Assembly (NCBI RefSeq): GCF_028736215.1
Contig: NZ_CP117883.1
Location: forward strand, 7,068,001 to 7,132,000
Direction: 5' to 3'
Length of the DNA stretch: 64,000 nucleotides
Source of the DNA: Mucilaginibacter sp. KACC 22773
Lineage (GTDB): Bacteria > Bacteroidota > Bacteroidia > Sphingobacteriales > Sphingobacteriaceae
Shown in pieces: positions 1 to 9,170 of this stretch. The translations under genes and the position numbers were made by a program. The number at the start of each line of letters is the position of its first letter. Position 1 is the first letter of the stretch. The notes below the pieces were generated by a model that had not been told where the DNA came from, searched no databases, and saw only the letters and a program-made list of their open reading frames with translations.

Positions 1-536
1 TAATGAAGTACATGTATGTAACCTATTACAAAACCAAAAAACGTGGCTATACCGATGCTGAGTTTAAAAAAGGATTTGAAATGTTTGCAGGTAAAAAATT
101 GGATGATTTTTATAAAAAATACATAAACGGCCTTGACCCTGTTGACTACAACAAATACCTGGGTTACGCCGGATACAAAATAGTTGATGAACTGGCCGAT
201 AACAATGATGCAGCCCTGGGTATTACCACCGGCACCACCGCAGCCAAAAAAGTAATGGTCACCAGCGTAACCCGTGGCACTGCAGCATATATAGATGGGG
301 TTAACGTTGGCGACGAAATAACCGCAATTGACGACAACCCGATATCCGATGGCTCAAACCTGATAACCGGCAAAAAACCAGGCGACAAAATACAGGTAAC
401 CGTTAACCGCGACGGGCAATCTGTTACCTTGCCGGTAACGCTGTTGAAAAGCAACAGGGTAAAATATAAAATAGTACCTGTTGACAGCCCATCGGCACAG
501 CAGCTGGCCGTGCGCAAGAAGTGGCTGAGTTTGTAA
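1..536 (+). CDS. M61-family peptidase, C-terminal part with PDZ domain (5' truncated by window)
   Basis: This is the last ~178 residues of a larger gene that begins before the window. The first part (residues 10-50, GYTDAEFKKGFEMFAGKKLD and the following YKKYINGLDPVDYNKYL) has the look of the end of an M61 (glycyl aminopeptidase-like) metallopeptidase. Residues ~70-150 form a PDZ domain with the usual pattern: a turn-rich carboxylate-binding strand, VNVGDEITAIDDNPI, and GDKIQVTVNRDG. The catalytic HExxH would lie upstream, outside the window. These enzymes are normally exported in Bacteroidota; the signal peptide cannot be seen here. The reading frame is open to base 1, so the methionine near base 3 is internal. 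A strong hairpin terminator follows the stop. Confidence 0.8.
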   Translation, partial: MKYMYVTYYKTKKRGYTDAEFKKGFEMFAGKKLDDFYKKYINGLDPVDYNKYLGYAGYKIVDELADNNDAALGITTGTTAAKKVMVTSVTRGTAAYIDGVNVGDEITAIDDNPISDGSNLITGKKPGDKIQVTVNRDGQSVTLPVTLLKSNRVKYKIVPVDSPSAQQLAVRKKWLSL

Positions 537-556
537 TTACGCAATTTAGATTGTTG

Positions 557-585
557 AAAGCCCCGGGATATCGGGGCTTTTTTTG
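557..585 (+). terminator. Rho-independent terminator of the M61 peptidase gene
   Basis: A perfect 9-bp stem (AAAGCCCCG at 557-565, CGGGGCTTT at 572-580) with a 6-base loop is followed by a T-run. It sits 20 bp after the stop codon. Confidence 0.85.
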
Positions 586-613
586 TGTTATACCTGACTG
601 GTATTTACATATT

Positions 614-629
614 AATTTAGCTAAATTTG
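614..629 (+). promoter_or_regulatory. Palindrome overlapping a -7 element before the toxin-antitoxin genes
   Basis: AATTTAGCTAAATT (614-627) is a perfect 14-bp palindrome. It overlaps TAAATTTG (622-629), a perfect match to the Bacteroidota -7 consensus TAnnTTTG. The antitoxin ATG is at 633, so a transcript from this element would be almost leaderless. A site where the antitoxin or toxin complex represses its own promoter would look like this, but that is inference. Confidence 0.4.
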
Positions 630-632
630 TTT

Positions 633-836
633 ATGGAAACAATTGTTGTGCATCCCGAAAACAAAGAGCAATCTGCAGCAATCAAGGCGTTTTTAAAGGC
701 CCTCAAAATTAATTTTGAGAAACATGATAAAGACACTTACAATCCAGTTTTTGTAGAACAAGTACTGGAAGGTGTAGCTGCGAGGAAAGCCGGAAAAAAG
801 GGCGTTAGGATCGACACCGATAATCTATGGAAATAG
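633..836 (+). CDS. DUF2683-type antitoxin
   Basis: A 67-residue protein that begins METIVVHPENKEQ and continues with a short amphipathic helix (AAIKAFLKALKINFE). This is the pattern of the small DUF2683 proteins that sit in front of YoeB-type toxins in Bacteroidota. The start is taken as the ATG at 633; the in-frame TTG at 627 lies inside the likely promoter. The C-terminal half (residues ~30-67), lysine-rich and ending in DTDNLWK, probably wraps and blocks the toxin. The gene overlaps the toxin gene by 10 bp, so the two are translated together with the antitoxin first. The family call is from memory of the N-terminal motif. Confidence 0.75.
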   Translation: METIVVHPENKEQSAAIKAFLKALKINFEKHDKDTYNPVFVEQVLEGVAARKAGKKGVRIDTDNLWK

Positions 837-1087
837 ATTTATATGAAAAAGCCATAAAGGACTTTGAATATTGGAAAAAGTCTGGCAACAAAGCTGTTCA
901 GAAAAAGATTCAACAGATATTGGCCGACATGAAAGTTCATCCTTTTGAGGGCATCGGAAAACCAGAGCCCCTTAAATATAAACTATCCGGCAGGTGGTCA
1001 AGACGCATCAACTCCGAACATCGAATAATATACGATGTGGTGGATGAAATTATAAATATATATTCTCTTCGTGGCCATTATGAATAA
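827..1087 (+). CDS. yoeB: Txe/YoeB-family mRNA interferase toxin
   Basis: An 86-residue RelE-superfamily toxin. YoeB binds the ribosome and cuts mRNA in the A site. The features of the family are visible: GIGKPEPLKYKLSGRWSRRI in mid-protein, supplying the Glu and Arg used in catalysis; NSEHRIIYDV; and a C-terminal SLRGHYE with the conserved His and aromatic residue. Length is normal for the family (about 84-90). The start overlaps the end of the antitoxin gene by 10 bp. All key residues are present, so the toxin is probably functional. Confidence 0.9.
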   Translation: MEIDLYEKAIKDFEYWKKSGNKAVQKKIQQILADMKVHPFEGIGKPEPLKYKLSGRWSRRINSEHRIIYDVVDEIINIYSLRGHYE

Positions 1088-1196
1088 CCGGGCTCTTTTC
1101 TTACCAGAGGATTAAAACTCGTTCATTTTTATTTTTTAGATAGAAGTTGTAGTTAAAAATATGCTTATTACCGCTTAAGTTATATTTTTATACCCT

Positions 1197-2537
1197 ATGC
1201 CATCACCCGCCGCATTAAAAAAGATAAGGCCCATACAGCTTATTGCTGTTATCTTCTTTACCGTATCCGGTGGGCCTTATGGCCTGGAACCTTTGTTAAG
1301 CTATGCCGGCGATCATGCCGCATTGATTATCCTGTTAATTACGCCGCTTTTATGGGATGTGCCTGCCATATTAACCGTATTGGAATTAAACAGTATGATG
1401 CCCGTTAATGGCGGTTATTATAAATGGGTAAAACACGCACTTGGCATCCGCTGGGGTTTTTATGAAGGCTGGTGGACCTGGCTTTATACATTTGTAGACC
1501 TGGCCATTTACCCCGTGTTGTTTGTAATGTATGCTTCCTTTTTTTACCCCGAACTGGCCCAATATAAAATACAGGTTTGTTTAATTGTCATTTGGGCATC
1601 AGCGGGCTTAAATATATTGGGTATTGTACCTGTGGGCAAAGCAAGCTTATTTTTAAGCGCCATTGTACTGGCTCCCGTGGTTATAGTAATTGTGCTGGCC
1701 CTTCATCACTATAGCGGGCCATTAACGCTGCATGCACCATCTTTTAAGGCCCTTACTTTTCCATCATTCGGGATGGCATTGTATACCGTGATGTGGAATT
1801 GCCTGGGCTGGGACAACGTGACAACCTATGCCGAAGAGGTAGAGCGGCCGGTACGCTCCTATATTCTATCCATAATCATCGCGTTTACGCTGGTTATAGT
1901 GGTTTACTTTTTTATAACCTGGGTAGCCCAGCAATCGGGCATCAATCATACCAAATTTACCGATGAAGGAATGCCGGCCCTGGGCGTGTTAATAGCCGGA
2001 CATTGGCTCGGCGTTGTAGTTGCAGTAGGCGGTATGGCAAGCTCCTTAGGTATTTACGCCGCTGTGCTGTTATCTGTTTCGCGGGTGCCGCACGTAATGG
2101 CCCAGGACAAGCTGCTGCCGGCAGGAATCAACCGTTTACATAAACGGTTTAACACGCCCTTTGTATCCATCATTATTTGCTCGCTGGTGGTAAGTTTTAT
2201 GATATTATGGAAATTGGGCGAATTGTTTATTATCGACGTAACCGTGTATGGGGCAGGTCTTTCATTAGAATATATTTCGCTGGTAAAACTGCGCATAAAA
2301 GAACCTGACAGGGCAAGGCCATTCAAGATCCCTTTGGGTGTGCCGGGGCTTTGTATCCTTTTAATACTTCCTGTTCTGGTATATGTGATAGCCCTGGCCG
2401 GAACCTTCTCTTCAGAGGGCGATGCCATAAAGGCGTCTGTATTCGCAATCATCGCCCTGCTTAGTGCCGAGGTTGCCTGGCAGCGCATTGCCTTTTTCGC
2501 CAGGCTAAAACGATGGTACAAAAGAAACTGGTCATAA
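1197..2537 (+). CDS. APC-superfamily amino acid/polyamine permease
   Basis: A 446-residue inner-membrane transporter with about 12 hydrophobic segments. Segment 1 carries the family glycine motif (FFTVSGGPYGLEPLL), where the broken helix 1 binds the substrate amine. Further family marks are MPVNGGYYKWVKHALG after TM2, NCLGWDNVTTYAEEVERP after TM6, and a SRVPHVMAQDKLLP loop. It resembles the plant polyamine-uptake type and bacterial APC members; the substrate cannot be told from sequence. The gene stands alone, 110 bp after the toxin gene and about 100 bp before the GH53 gene. The ATG at 1197 lies just after the weak -7-like sequence TATTTTTA. Confidence 0.85.
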   Translation: MPSPAALKKIRPIQLIAVIFFTVSGGPYGLEPLLSYAGDHAALIILLITPLLWDVPAILTVLELNSMMPVNGGYYKWVKHALGIRWGFYEGWWTWLYTFVDLAIYPVLFVMYASFFYPELAQYKIQVCLIVIWASAGLNILGIVPVGKASLFLSAIVLAPVVIVIVLALHHYSGPLTLHAPSFKALTFPSFGMALYTVMWNCLGWDNVTTYAEEVERPVRSYILSIIIAFTLVIVVYFFITWVAQQSGINHTKFTDEGMPALGVLIAGHWLGVVVAVGGMASSLGIYAAVLLSVSRVPHVMAQDKLLPAGINRLHKRFNTPFVSIIICSLVVSFMILWKLGELFIIDVTVYGAGLSLEYISLVKLRIKEPDRARPFKIPLGVPGLCILLILPVLVYVIALAGTFSSEGDAIKASVFAIIALLSAEVAWQRIAFFARLKRWYKRNWS

Positions 2538-2638
2538 AACAATCCGAACATAGCCTTTGTAAAGATCATGTTATCCATTGCCGATAGTTTTACATCGACA
2601 CCTGTAAAGCATTATCTTTATTAACCATTTATAAAGTT

Positions 2639-4051
2639 ATGTTAAGATCCTCTTTCTCTTTTATTATCATTGGTTCCTTGCTTTTATTAGCATCTGCTTC
2701 GTTTGGCCAGCGTCGCCGGGAGGTGAAGGCCGCCGGTCAGCCGGCCGAGGTACAAATTACCCCTTATAAAACTACAGTTATTGCCAATGGTACCGACGAC
2801 GTAATGATTAAAGTGGTGGTAATTGATAGTAAAGGCGACGAAGTAAAAACGGCCCGTAACCTTATCCGTTTTTCGGTACAGGGTGATGCGCGGATAGCGG
2901 CGATAATAACGTCCGGCAAAGCCGATGCTGCAGCTACAATAACTGATACATCGGCTCGGGCTATCATGAAAAACGGCGAGCTCTGGGTAAAGCTTATTGC
3001 CGGTAGTACCCGTGGCCGTATAAAGTTTGAAGCGAAAAGCGACAGTTTATGGACCGGATCAACCGAAATACATACCGTGCAGCCCGGAAGGCCACACAGG
3101 GTAACCAATAATAAGTATGTCGCCCAATCCGTGACAGACAAAATATTGGGTGCAGATATATCTTTCCTGCCCGAGCTGGAAGCAAAAGGGGTTAAATTCA
3201 GTGATAAAGGCGTTGAAAAAGATGCCATTCAGATATTGAAGGAGCATGGCTTCAACTACATCCGGCTGCGTATTTTTAATGCCCCTGCCGGGCCCAAAGG
3301 ATATTCGCCAACAAAAGGATTTTGCGATCTGGAGCATACCAGGCAAATGGCTAAACGCGTAAAAGCTGCGGGTATGAAGCTACTGCTCGATTTTCATTAC
3401 AGCGATTACTGGGCCGATCCGCAGCAGCAAAACAAACCGGCAGCCTGGGTTGGGCAGGATTTTATCGTCCTAAAAAAATCGGTGCAGGATTATACCACTA
3501 TGGTAATGCAGCAACTGAAAGACCAACACACCACGCCCGATATGGTACAGGTTGGCAACGAAATTAACCATGGTATGATTTGGCCCGACGGGCAAATCAA
3601 CAACCTGGATAGCCTGGCGCAGCTCATTTATGCCGGGATAAAAGGCGTAAAGGCCGTTAGCCCGAAAACCATCATCATGGTGCATATTGCCCTGGGCGGT
3701 CAAAACCTCGAGTCCCGCTTTTTTATGGATAACATGGCGGCGAGAAATTTGCCGTTTGATGTGATAGGGCTGTCATACTATCCCAAATGGCATGGCACCC
3801 CGGATGATTTGAAAGCCAACATGGCCGATATGGCCCTTCGTTATCATAAACAGGTTATGGTTGCCGAGTATACTCAACTAAAAAAAGAAGTTAACGATAT
3901 TGCATTTACTGTACCTGGCGGAAAAGGTATCGGTTCATTTATATGGGAACCGCTGAGCACCTGGGAACAGATTTTTGACAGGGACGGAAAATCAAACGCG
4001 CTGATTGATGTGTACCCGCAAATTGCGCGCAAATACGGCATTAAGCAATAG
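2639..4051 (+). CDS. Secreted GH53 endo-beta-1,4-galactanase with N-terminal Ig-like domain
   Basis: A 470-residue exported enzyme. Residues 1-23 are a signal peptide ending at ASFGQ. Residues ~37-150 form a bacterial Ig-like domain (Big_1/invasin type, ITPYKTTVIANGTDDVMIKV). Residues ~165-470 are a GH53 (beta/alpha)8 barrel starting GADISFLPELEAKGVKF. The acid/base is E308 (QVGNEINHG) and the nucleophile E410 (VAEYTQ), the arrangement of clan GH-A. LLLDFHYSDYWADP is the family fingerprint. GH53 enzymes cleave beta-1,4-galactan side chains of pectin (type I arabinogalactan). No SusC/D pair lies nearby, so this is not a full utilisation locus. Confidence 0.9.
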   Translation: MLRSSFSFIIIGSLLLLASASFGQRRREVKAAGQPAEVQITPYKTTVIANGTDDVMIKVVVIDSKGDEVKTARNLIRFSVQGDARIAAIITSGKADAAATITDTSARAIMKNGELWVKLIAGSTRGRIKFEAKSDSLWTGSTEIHTVQPGRPHRVTNNKYVAQSVTDKILGADISFLPELEAKGVKFSDKGVEKDAIQILKEHGFNYIRLRIFNAPAGPKGYSPTKGFCDLEHTRQMAKRVKAAGMKLLLDFHYSDYWADPQQQNKPAAWVGQDFIVLKKSVQDYTTMVMQQLKDQHTTPDMVQVGNEINHGMIWPDGQINNLDSLAQLIYAGIKGVKAVSPKTIIMVHIALGGQNLESRFFMDNMAARNLPFDVIGLSYYPKWHGTPDDLKANMADMALRYHKQVMVAEYTQLKKEVNDIAFTVPGGKGIGSFIWEPLSTWEQIFDRDGKSNALIDVYPQIARKYGIKQ

Positions 4052-4134
4052 TGGTAAGTCTAAAGTTGATTTTTTTGAATTTGCACTTAGGGCTTTGGGC
4101 TAAATACAATCCGTCAATTCATCGTTGATACAAC

Positions 4135-4177
4135 AATTGGGGCGGCTTTTATAATCAACCCCAATTAATTACATTTG
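4135..4177 (+). promoter_or_regulatory. Inverted repeat and -7 element before the M28 peptidase gene
   Basis: AATTGGGG (4135-4142) and CCCCAATT (4159-4166) form 8-bp arms around a 16-base loop, possibly the terminator of the GH53 gene. TACATTTG (4170-4177) is a perfect TAnnTTTG -7 element 16 bp before the next ATG. No clear -33 TTG is present at normal spacing. Confidence 0.45.
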
Positions 4178-4193
4178 ACAAAACACCACCTAT

Positions 4194-5846
4194 ATGAATA
4201 TTAAACAATCTTGTTTTTTATTATTATTCGGCGCCGTTGTATTTACGGGTTGTAAACACGATAAAAAAACGGAAGAGGCAGCCAAGGCCATCAGCCCCGA
4301 AGAAATCAAAGAAAAAATAGCGGTACTGGCAGCCGATTCGATGATGGGCCGCAAGCCTTTTACCGCCGGAGAGAACAAAGCCATTGCCTACATCTCATCT
4401 GAGTTTAAAAAAGCAGGGTTAGCGCCAGGAAATAATGGCAGTTACTACCAGGATGTTCCTATGGTTGAGGTTACCAGTACGCCATCGCCAACCATGGAGA
4501 TCAGCGGAGGCAAATCGCCGTTAAGCCTGCATGTTACCAGCGATTTTGTAGCTTTCACCCGCCGCGAGGTGGCTACTGTTGAGCTTAAAAACTCTCCTTT
4601 GGTTTTTGCCGGATATGGTGTTGTAGCACCCGAATACCATTGGAATGATTATGCTGGGCTGGATGTAAAAGGAAAAACGGTAGTGGTGCTGGTGAATGAT
4701 CCGGGCTTTAAATCGGGCCGGAAAGATTTGTTTAAAGGCGATACCATGACCTATTACGGCCGCTGGACCTATAAATTTGAAGAAGCCGCCCGCCAGGGTG
4801 CCGCGGGGGTTATCATAGTTCACCAAACAGCGCCGGCAAGCTATGGCTGGAATGTTGTTTCAAACAGTAACTCGGGAGCAAAACTTTATTTAACACAACC
4901 CGACAAGCATATGAACCGCTGTAAAGTTGAGGGATGGATTACAGAAGACGCCGCCAAAAAGCTTTTCGCAGATGCCGGCATCAATGGAGATCTTCGCGCC
5001 ATTGCCCGCGATAAAAACTTTAAGGCTATTCCGCTTAACAGGGCTGTTAACTTAACCGTTAACACCAAACTAAAATATTCTACATCTCATAACGTCATTG
5101 GCATTTTAAAAGGTAGCGCCAGGCCAACCGAGTGCGTGTTGTATACCGCCCATTGGGATCATTTGGGAATTGGCAAACCTAACGCGAAGGGAGATAGCAT
5201 TTACAACGGGGCAATTGATAATGCCGATGGCGTGGCATCCATTATCGGGATAGCCAACGCGTTTAAAAAATCGGCGGCAAAACCGCAGCGTTCCATTGTA
5301 TTTTTAGCGGTTACGGGTGAAGAACAAGGCTTGTTAGGATCTGAGTATTATGCAACCCATCCTATTTATCCCCTTAACAAAACCGTTGCCGATTTAAACA
5401 TCGACGCCATTGGCGATTATGGCGAAACCAAGGACATTGCCATAACCGGTAAAGGGCAAAATGAACTGGAGGACTACGTAGGTGATATCGCACAGCAGGA
5501 CGGGCTAACTACGGTTGGCGACCGTACACCCGGCTCCGGAAGCTATTACCGGTCAGATCATTTCAATTTTGCCAAACTGGGTGTGCCTGCGCTTGATATT
5601 AATATAGGTAGCATCAGCAAGTTACATGATGGTACCTATGGCGCCGATAAAGAAAAAGATTATAACGAAAACCGCTACCATCAGCAGGCCGATAATTACA
5701 TGCCGGATATGGACGCAACAGGTATGGCCCAAATTGCCGATATTCTTTTCAGGATAGGTACCAAATTGGGTAATGAAATCATCTTCCCTGGCTGGAAGCC
5801 TGGTTCGGAGTTTAAAGCGATAAGGGATAAAACTATGGCTAAATAA
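4194..5846 (+). CDS. M28-family aminopeptidase lipoprotein with PA domain
   Basis: A 550-residue zinc peptidase. The N-terminus is a lipoprotein signal (VVFTGC, Cys20), so it is probably anchored in the envelope. Residues ~120-290 contain a PA (protease-associated) insert. The M28 di-zinc site is complete: H320 in AHWDH, D342 in GAIDNADG, E376-E377 in GEEQGL, D404 in NIDAIGD and H456 in SDHFNF. The family removes N-terminal residues from peptides, so a role in nutrient scavenging is likely. It is a single gene with its own -7 element and a downstream bidirectional terminator. Confidence 0.9.
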   Translation: MNIKQSCFLLLFGAVVFTGCKHDKKTEEAAKAISPEEIKEKIAVLAADSMMGRKPFTAGENKAIAYISSEFKKAGLAPGNNGSYYQDVPMVEVTSTPSPTMEISGGKSPLSLHVTSDFVAFTRREVATVELKNSPLVFAGYGVVAPEYHWNDYAGLDVKGKTVVVLVNDPGFKSGRKDLFKGDTMTYYGRWTYKFEEAARQGAAGVIIVHQTAPASYGWNVVSNSNSGAKLYLTQPDKHMNRCKVEGWITEDAAKKLFADAGINGDLRAIARDKNFKAIPLNRAVNLTVNTKLKYSTSHNVIGILKGSARPTECVLYTAHWDHLGIGKPNAKGDSIYNGAIDNADGVASIIGIANAFKKSAAKPQRSIVFLAVTGEEQGLLGSEYYATHPIYPLNKTVADLNIDAIGDYGETKDIAITGKGQNELEDYVGDIAQQDGLTTVGDRTPGSGSYYRSDHFNFAKLGVPALDINIGSISKLHDGTYGADKEKDYNENRYHQQADNYMPDMDATGMAQIADILFRIGTKLGNEIIFPGWKPGSEFKAIRDKTMAK

Positions 5847-5871
5847 GCTCGAAAGGCTTAAAGCAACATAC

Positions 5872-5901
5872 AATGGCCGGGCGCAATAGCATCCGGCCAT
5901 T
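5872..5901. terminator. Bidirectional hairpin terminator
   Basis: AATGGCCGG (5872-5880) and CCGGCCATT (5893-5901) make a perfect 9-bp stem between convergent genes. A-rich and T-rich flanks allow it to work in both directions. Confidence 0.75.
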
Positions 5902-5907
5902 TTATAT

Positions 5908-6333
5908 TTATAAGGCAACCCTTGGCCTGTTAAACCAAACGGACGCGCCCTTTGAAAAAAGCAAGGTGATGGCAGTAACTTCTAACAGGATCTCTGCTAA
6001 AAACAATCCCATTACTACCGGACTTAATTTTACAGCCGGATTTTTTTGAAAGAAAACTATGGCAGCCCATATGAACGATAGTAAATTAAAAACAATAAAA
6101 ATCAATGTTACGATCCTGGCCCATTTGCGACCCTCGCCTGTAGCAAATATGATATAGATAGCCAAAAGCAATTCGGTAATAAATTCAAATAGGTGGATAT
6201 GATCAAGCGAGTTATTGGCCATTTGAATAATCAATGCTAAATAAAGCAATGCTACGCCCCTTTTTACGGCTACAGGTACATTACCCTCGGGGTGATTGTT
6301 TAAATAAAACCTATTTAAAAGCCTGCCCAACAT
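5908..6333 (-). CDS. Four-helix small membrane protein, unknown function
   Basis: A 141-residue protein with about four hydrophobic segments (residues ~24-45, 50-68, 75-95 and 105-125) and a basic N-terminus (MLGRLLNRFYLNN). I do not recognise a named family with certainty. Its ATG follows directly on the TAA stop of thiL with no base between them, so it is translationally coupled to thiL and shares its promoter. Nothing in it suggests thiamine binding; the link to thiL may be only positional. Confidence 0.7.
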   Translation of the reverse strand: MLGRLLNRFYLNNHPEGNVPVAVKRGVALLYLALIIQMANNSLDHIHLFEFITELLLAIYIIFATGEGRKWARIVTLIFIVFNLLSFIWAAIVFFQKNPAVKLSPVVMGLFLAEILLEVTAITLLFSKGASVWFNRPRVAL

Positions 6334-7380
6334 TTATTCTGATTTTTTGAAGGCGTTCCATCCCTGTGCTTTAAGGGGGTGCGAATTTCCGGATTTTGTA
6401 ATCAGGTTACAGCCTGCAGATGCCTCGGTGATGTGCCCAATAATGGTGATATCCATTTTAAACTTGATTTTATCGTAATCAGATTGTTTTACGGTGAACA
6501 GCAGTTCATAATCTTCGCCGCCGCTTAACGCACAAACTGTTGGGTCAAGGTTAAACTCGCGGGCTGTTTCGTAGGTCATCGGATCAAGCGGGATCTTTTC
6601 CTCGTAAATATTGCAGCCTTTATCGCTTTGCCTGCAAATGTGCAGTATCTCAGAAGCAAGGCCGTCAGATACATCTATCATCGCCGTAGGTTTTACCTCG
6701 ATGCTTTTAAGCAGCTCCACTATATCGCGGCGGGCTTCCGGCTTTAGCTGGCGCTCTACGATGTAATCCTTGCCTTCAAGGTCAGGCTGAATATTGGGGT
6801 TTTCCAAATAAATCAGCTTTTCGCGTTCCAGTAATTGCAAGCCGGTGTAAGCGCCGCCCAAATCGCCTGATACGCAAATCAAATCACCTTCGCCGGCTCC
6901 ATTGCGGTAAACAACATCAGCTTCGTCGGCATAACCTATTGATGTTACACTAATTACCAGCCCCTGTTTTGATGATGTGGTGTCGCCGCCAACCAAATCC
7001 ACGTTATATTTTTCGCAGGCTATGTAAATGCCTTCGTACAGTTCTTCAATTGCTTCTAAAGGAAACTTGCTCGACAGGCCGATAGACACCGTAACCTGCG
7101 AAGCCGTACCATTCATGGCGTAAATATCGCTCAGGTTAACCTGTATTGCCTTGTAGCCCAAATGCTTTAAGGGAGTGTAAGCCAAATCAAAATGAATGCC
7201 TTCCAACAGCATGTCTGTGCTCACCAGCACTTTTTTACCTGTAAAATCAAGCACAGCGGCATCGTCCCCTACTCCCTTATTGGTACTTGGCTGTGTTAAC
7301 TTTATATTTTTGGTTAAATGGCTTATCAGGCCAAATTCGCCTAATTCTTCCAGATTTGTTCTTTCCTGATTTTCAAACAT
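6334..7380 (-). CDS. thiL: Thiamine-monophosphate kinase
   Basis: A 348-residue enzyme that phosphorylates thiamine monophosphate to thiamine diphosphate with ATP, the last step of TPP synthesis. It has the PurM-like fold of ThiL: the metal and nucleotide motif GVGDDAAVL (residues 36-44), STDMLLEGIHF (54-64), VGGDTTSSK (130-138), SGDLGGAYTGL, DVSDGLASEI and SGGEDYELLF in order. Length is normal (about 320-350). No other thi gene and no TPP riboswitch is visible in the 348 bp upstream. Confidence 0.95.
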   Translation of the reverse strand: MFENQERTNLEELGEFGLISHLTKNIKLTQPSTNKGVGDDAAVLDFTGKKVLVSTDMLLEGIHFDLAYTPLKHLGYKAIQVNLSDIYAMNGTASQVTVSIGLSSKFPLEAIEELYEGIYIACEKYNVDLVGGDTTSSKQGLVISVTSIGYADEADVVYRNGAGEGDLICVSGDLGGAYTGLQLLEREKLIYLENPNIQPDLEGKDYIVERQLKPEARRDIVELLKSIEVKPTAMIDVSDGLASEILHICRQSDKGCNIYEEKIPLDPMTYETAREFNLDPTVCALSGGEDYELLFTVKQSDYDKIKFKMDITIIGHITEASAGCNLITKSGNSHPLKAQGWNAFKKSE

Positions 7381-7728
7381 GTTTTTTGTAATTACGCCGG
7401 CATCTTGCCATCAATCAGCAAAAATACAATTATTCCCATTAGGTAAAGCGATAGAAGGTAAGGGTTTCAGGGCAAACGCATCTAAATTGGGTTAACATAA
7501 CTTAACACTTTTCAAGTAAAATCTTTTACAAAGACTTAATTATCAATATTTTATTGTTTTTCATGGTTAACACTAAAGTGATGCTTTACGCAATTTAAGC
7601 GCATAGAAATATTACGGCCTTGAATTTGTGATTATTTCGGTAGACAACTCGCAACTATAGCATTACTATAGTTTATTAATATTTAGTTAATATAAATAAC
7701 TGATTTTTGCCTCATTAAAAACTATCCT
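7381..7728. other. Intergenic region between divergent thiL and endonuclease genes
   Basis: 348 bp, AT-rich, with no open frame that looks coding. It must hold both promoters. Sequences such as TTAATATTTAGTTAATAT near 7676-7693 are AT-rich and partly palindromic, but I see no clear TAnnTTTG element, repeat or structured RNA. Confidence 0.5.
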
Positions 7729-9153
7729 ATGAAATTAAGAAATTTATTTATCTGCATTGGCTTAATGCTGGCTATGGCCGGCTGTAAAAAAGACCTTCAA
7801 AATCCGCACATCCCGCCCGGTGATACCACGGTTATACAACAGCCTGTGCCTTATACCGTTGTTGAGAATTTTGAAAACGGCAGCAAAACGGCCTATGCCA
7901 TTGCAAACGTCCAGCTAAGTACCGGTTTGTGGAGTTTCAACGACGCATTGATCGGTAGCCTGGCTGCTGATGTTAAAGACGGCAATAAAGCAGTAAGGCT
8001 ACGCGCAGGCGATATCACTATGAAATTTGACGTGAAGGGTTTAAAGCAAATCAGCATCAAACATGCCAAATATGGTAATGACGCAGCATCAACCTGGCAA
8101 CTGATGATGTCGACAGATAGCGGCGCCACGTTTACGCAACTGGGTACAGACATTGCCGAAAACAGCACCAGCCTGGTTACCGACTCATTTAAAGTGACCA
8201 CTACAGCAAAAGTGCGTTTCCAGATCAGGAAACTGGGTACAACCCGCATTAACATTGATGATATAACCTTTAAAGGCCTTGGCGATCCGGGAATTATTGT
8301 TGGCCCGCCCGATACCGGCGGTAGCGATACTACAGGCAACACCGGTACAGCCGCGCCCGACAGAGGCGTTATTGCCGGCACCGACGCACAGCCAGCAACC
8401 GGCGACAATAGTAACATTTTGCTGGGCAACCCCTCAGACGCGCAACCGGCTATTGTTATGGCCAATAACTACCTCATTGACCAAAAATATTACGAAGAAT
8501 CATATAACAGTACCCGCGGTACACCAAACTGGGTAAGCTGGCACCTTGACGCTACCAATATCACCAATGCAACAGCCCGCCTGGATAACTTTGCCGGTTT
8601 TAACGGCTTGCCCACGGGCTTTTACGAAGTAGAAAGCAACAGCTATTCGGGCTCCGGGTTTGATAGGGGACATAATTGTCCTTCGGCCGACCGTACAAGC
8701 TCTGTTAATGCCAATTCGGCTACATTCCTGATGACCAATATGATACCACAGGCGCCGCAAAACAACCAGCAAACGTGGGCAAACCTTGAAAATTACCTAC
8801 GCGAGCAAGTTGTTGCCGGGAATGAAGTATACATAATAATGGGGAGTTACGGAACCGGCGGAACGGGTTCAAATGGGTCTGTGAGTACTATTACCAGCGG
8901 CCATGTAACGGTGCCAAGCAACGTTTGGAAAGTAGCTGTTGTTGTGCCAACCGGCGATGGCGATGTTAACAGGATTACAGCAACCACAAGGGTAATAGCC
9001 GTTAATACCCCCAATATTAACACCATTAATGCCGATTGGAAGCAATACCGGGTAACTGTAAGGGACATTGAGAAGGCTACCGGTTATAATCTGCTATCAA
9101 ACCTGCCGCAAGCGGTACAGGATGCCGTAGAAACTAAAAAGGATAACCTGTAA
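7729..9153 (+). CDS. Secreted DNA/RNA non-specific endonuclease lipoprotein
   Basis: A 474-residue protein of the Serratia NucA/Endonuclease_NS family. It starts with a lipoprotein signal (LAMAGC, Cys19). Residues ~45-185 form a beta-rich module like those placed before extracellular nucleases in Bacteroidota. A Gly/Thr/Asp-rich linker follows at ~185-225. Residues ~230-465 are the nuclease, with the DRGH motif at 312-315 (His315 is the general base) and the Mg-binding Asn near 346 in the NQQTW segment. Such enzymes degrade environmental DNA and RNA for nutrients or loosen biofilm. Single gene with its own terminator. Confidence 0.92.
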   Translation: MKLRNLFICIGLMLAMAGCKKDLQNPHIPPGDTTVIQQPVPYTVVENFENGSKTAYAIANVQLSTGLWSFNDALIGSLAADVKDGNKAVRLRAGDITMKFDVKGLKQISIKHAKYGNDAASTWQLMMSTDSGATFTQLGTDIAENSTSLVTDSFKVTTTAKVRFQIRKLGTTRINIDDITFKGLGDPGIIVGPPDTGGSDTTGNTGTAAPDRGVIAGTDAQPATGDNSNILLGNPSDAQPAIVMANNYLIDQKYYEESYNSTRGTPNWVSWHLDATNITNATARLDNFAGFNGLPTGFYEVESNSYSGSGFDRGHNCPSADRTSSVNANSATFLMTNMIPQAPQNNQQTWANLENYLREQVVAGNEVYIIMGSYGTGGTGSNGSVSTITSGHVTVPSNVWKVAVVVPTGDGDVNRITATTRVIAVNTPNINTINADWKQYRVTVRDIEKATGYNLLSNLPQAVQDAVETKKDNL

Positions 9154-9170
9154 CAATATCCACAAACACA

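Noticed and set aside
521..712. 63-codon open frame over the M61 terminator
   Set aside because: It spans the terminator hairpin and overlaps the antitoxin gene in another frame.
7381..7728. TPP riboswitch upstream of thiL
   Set aside because: No THI-box-like conserved blocks were seen on the thiL strand.
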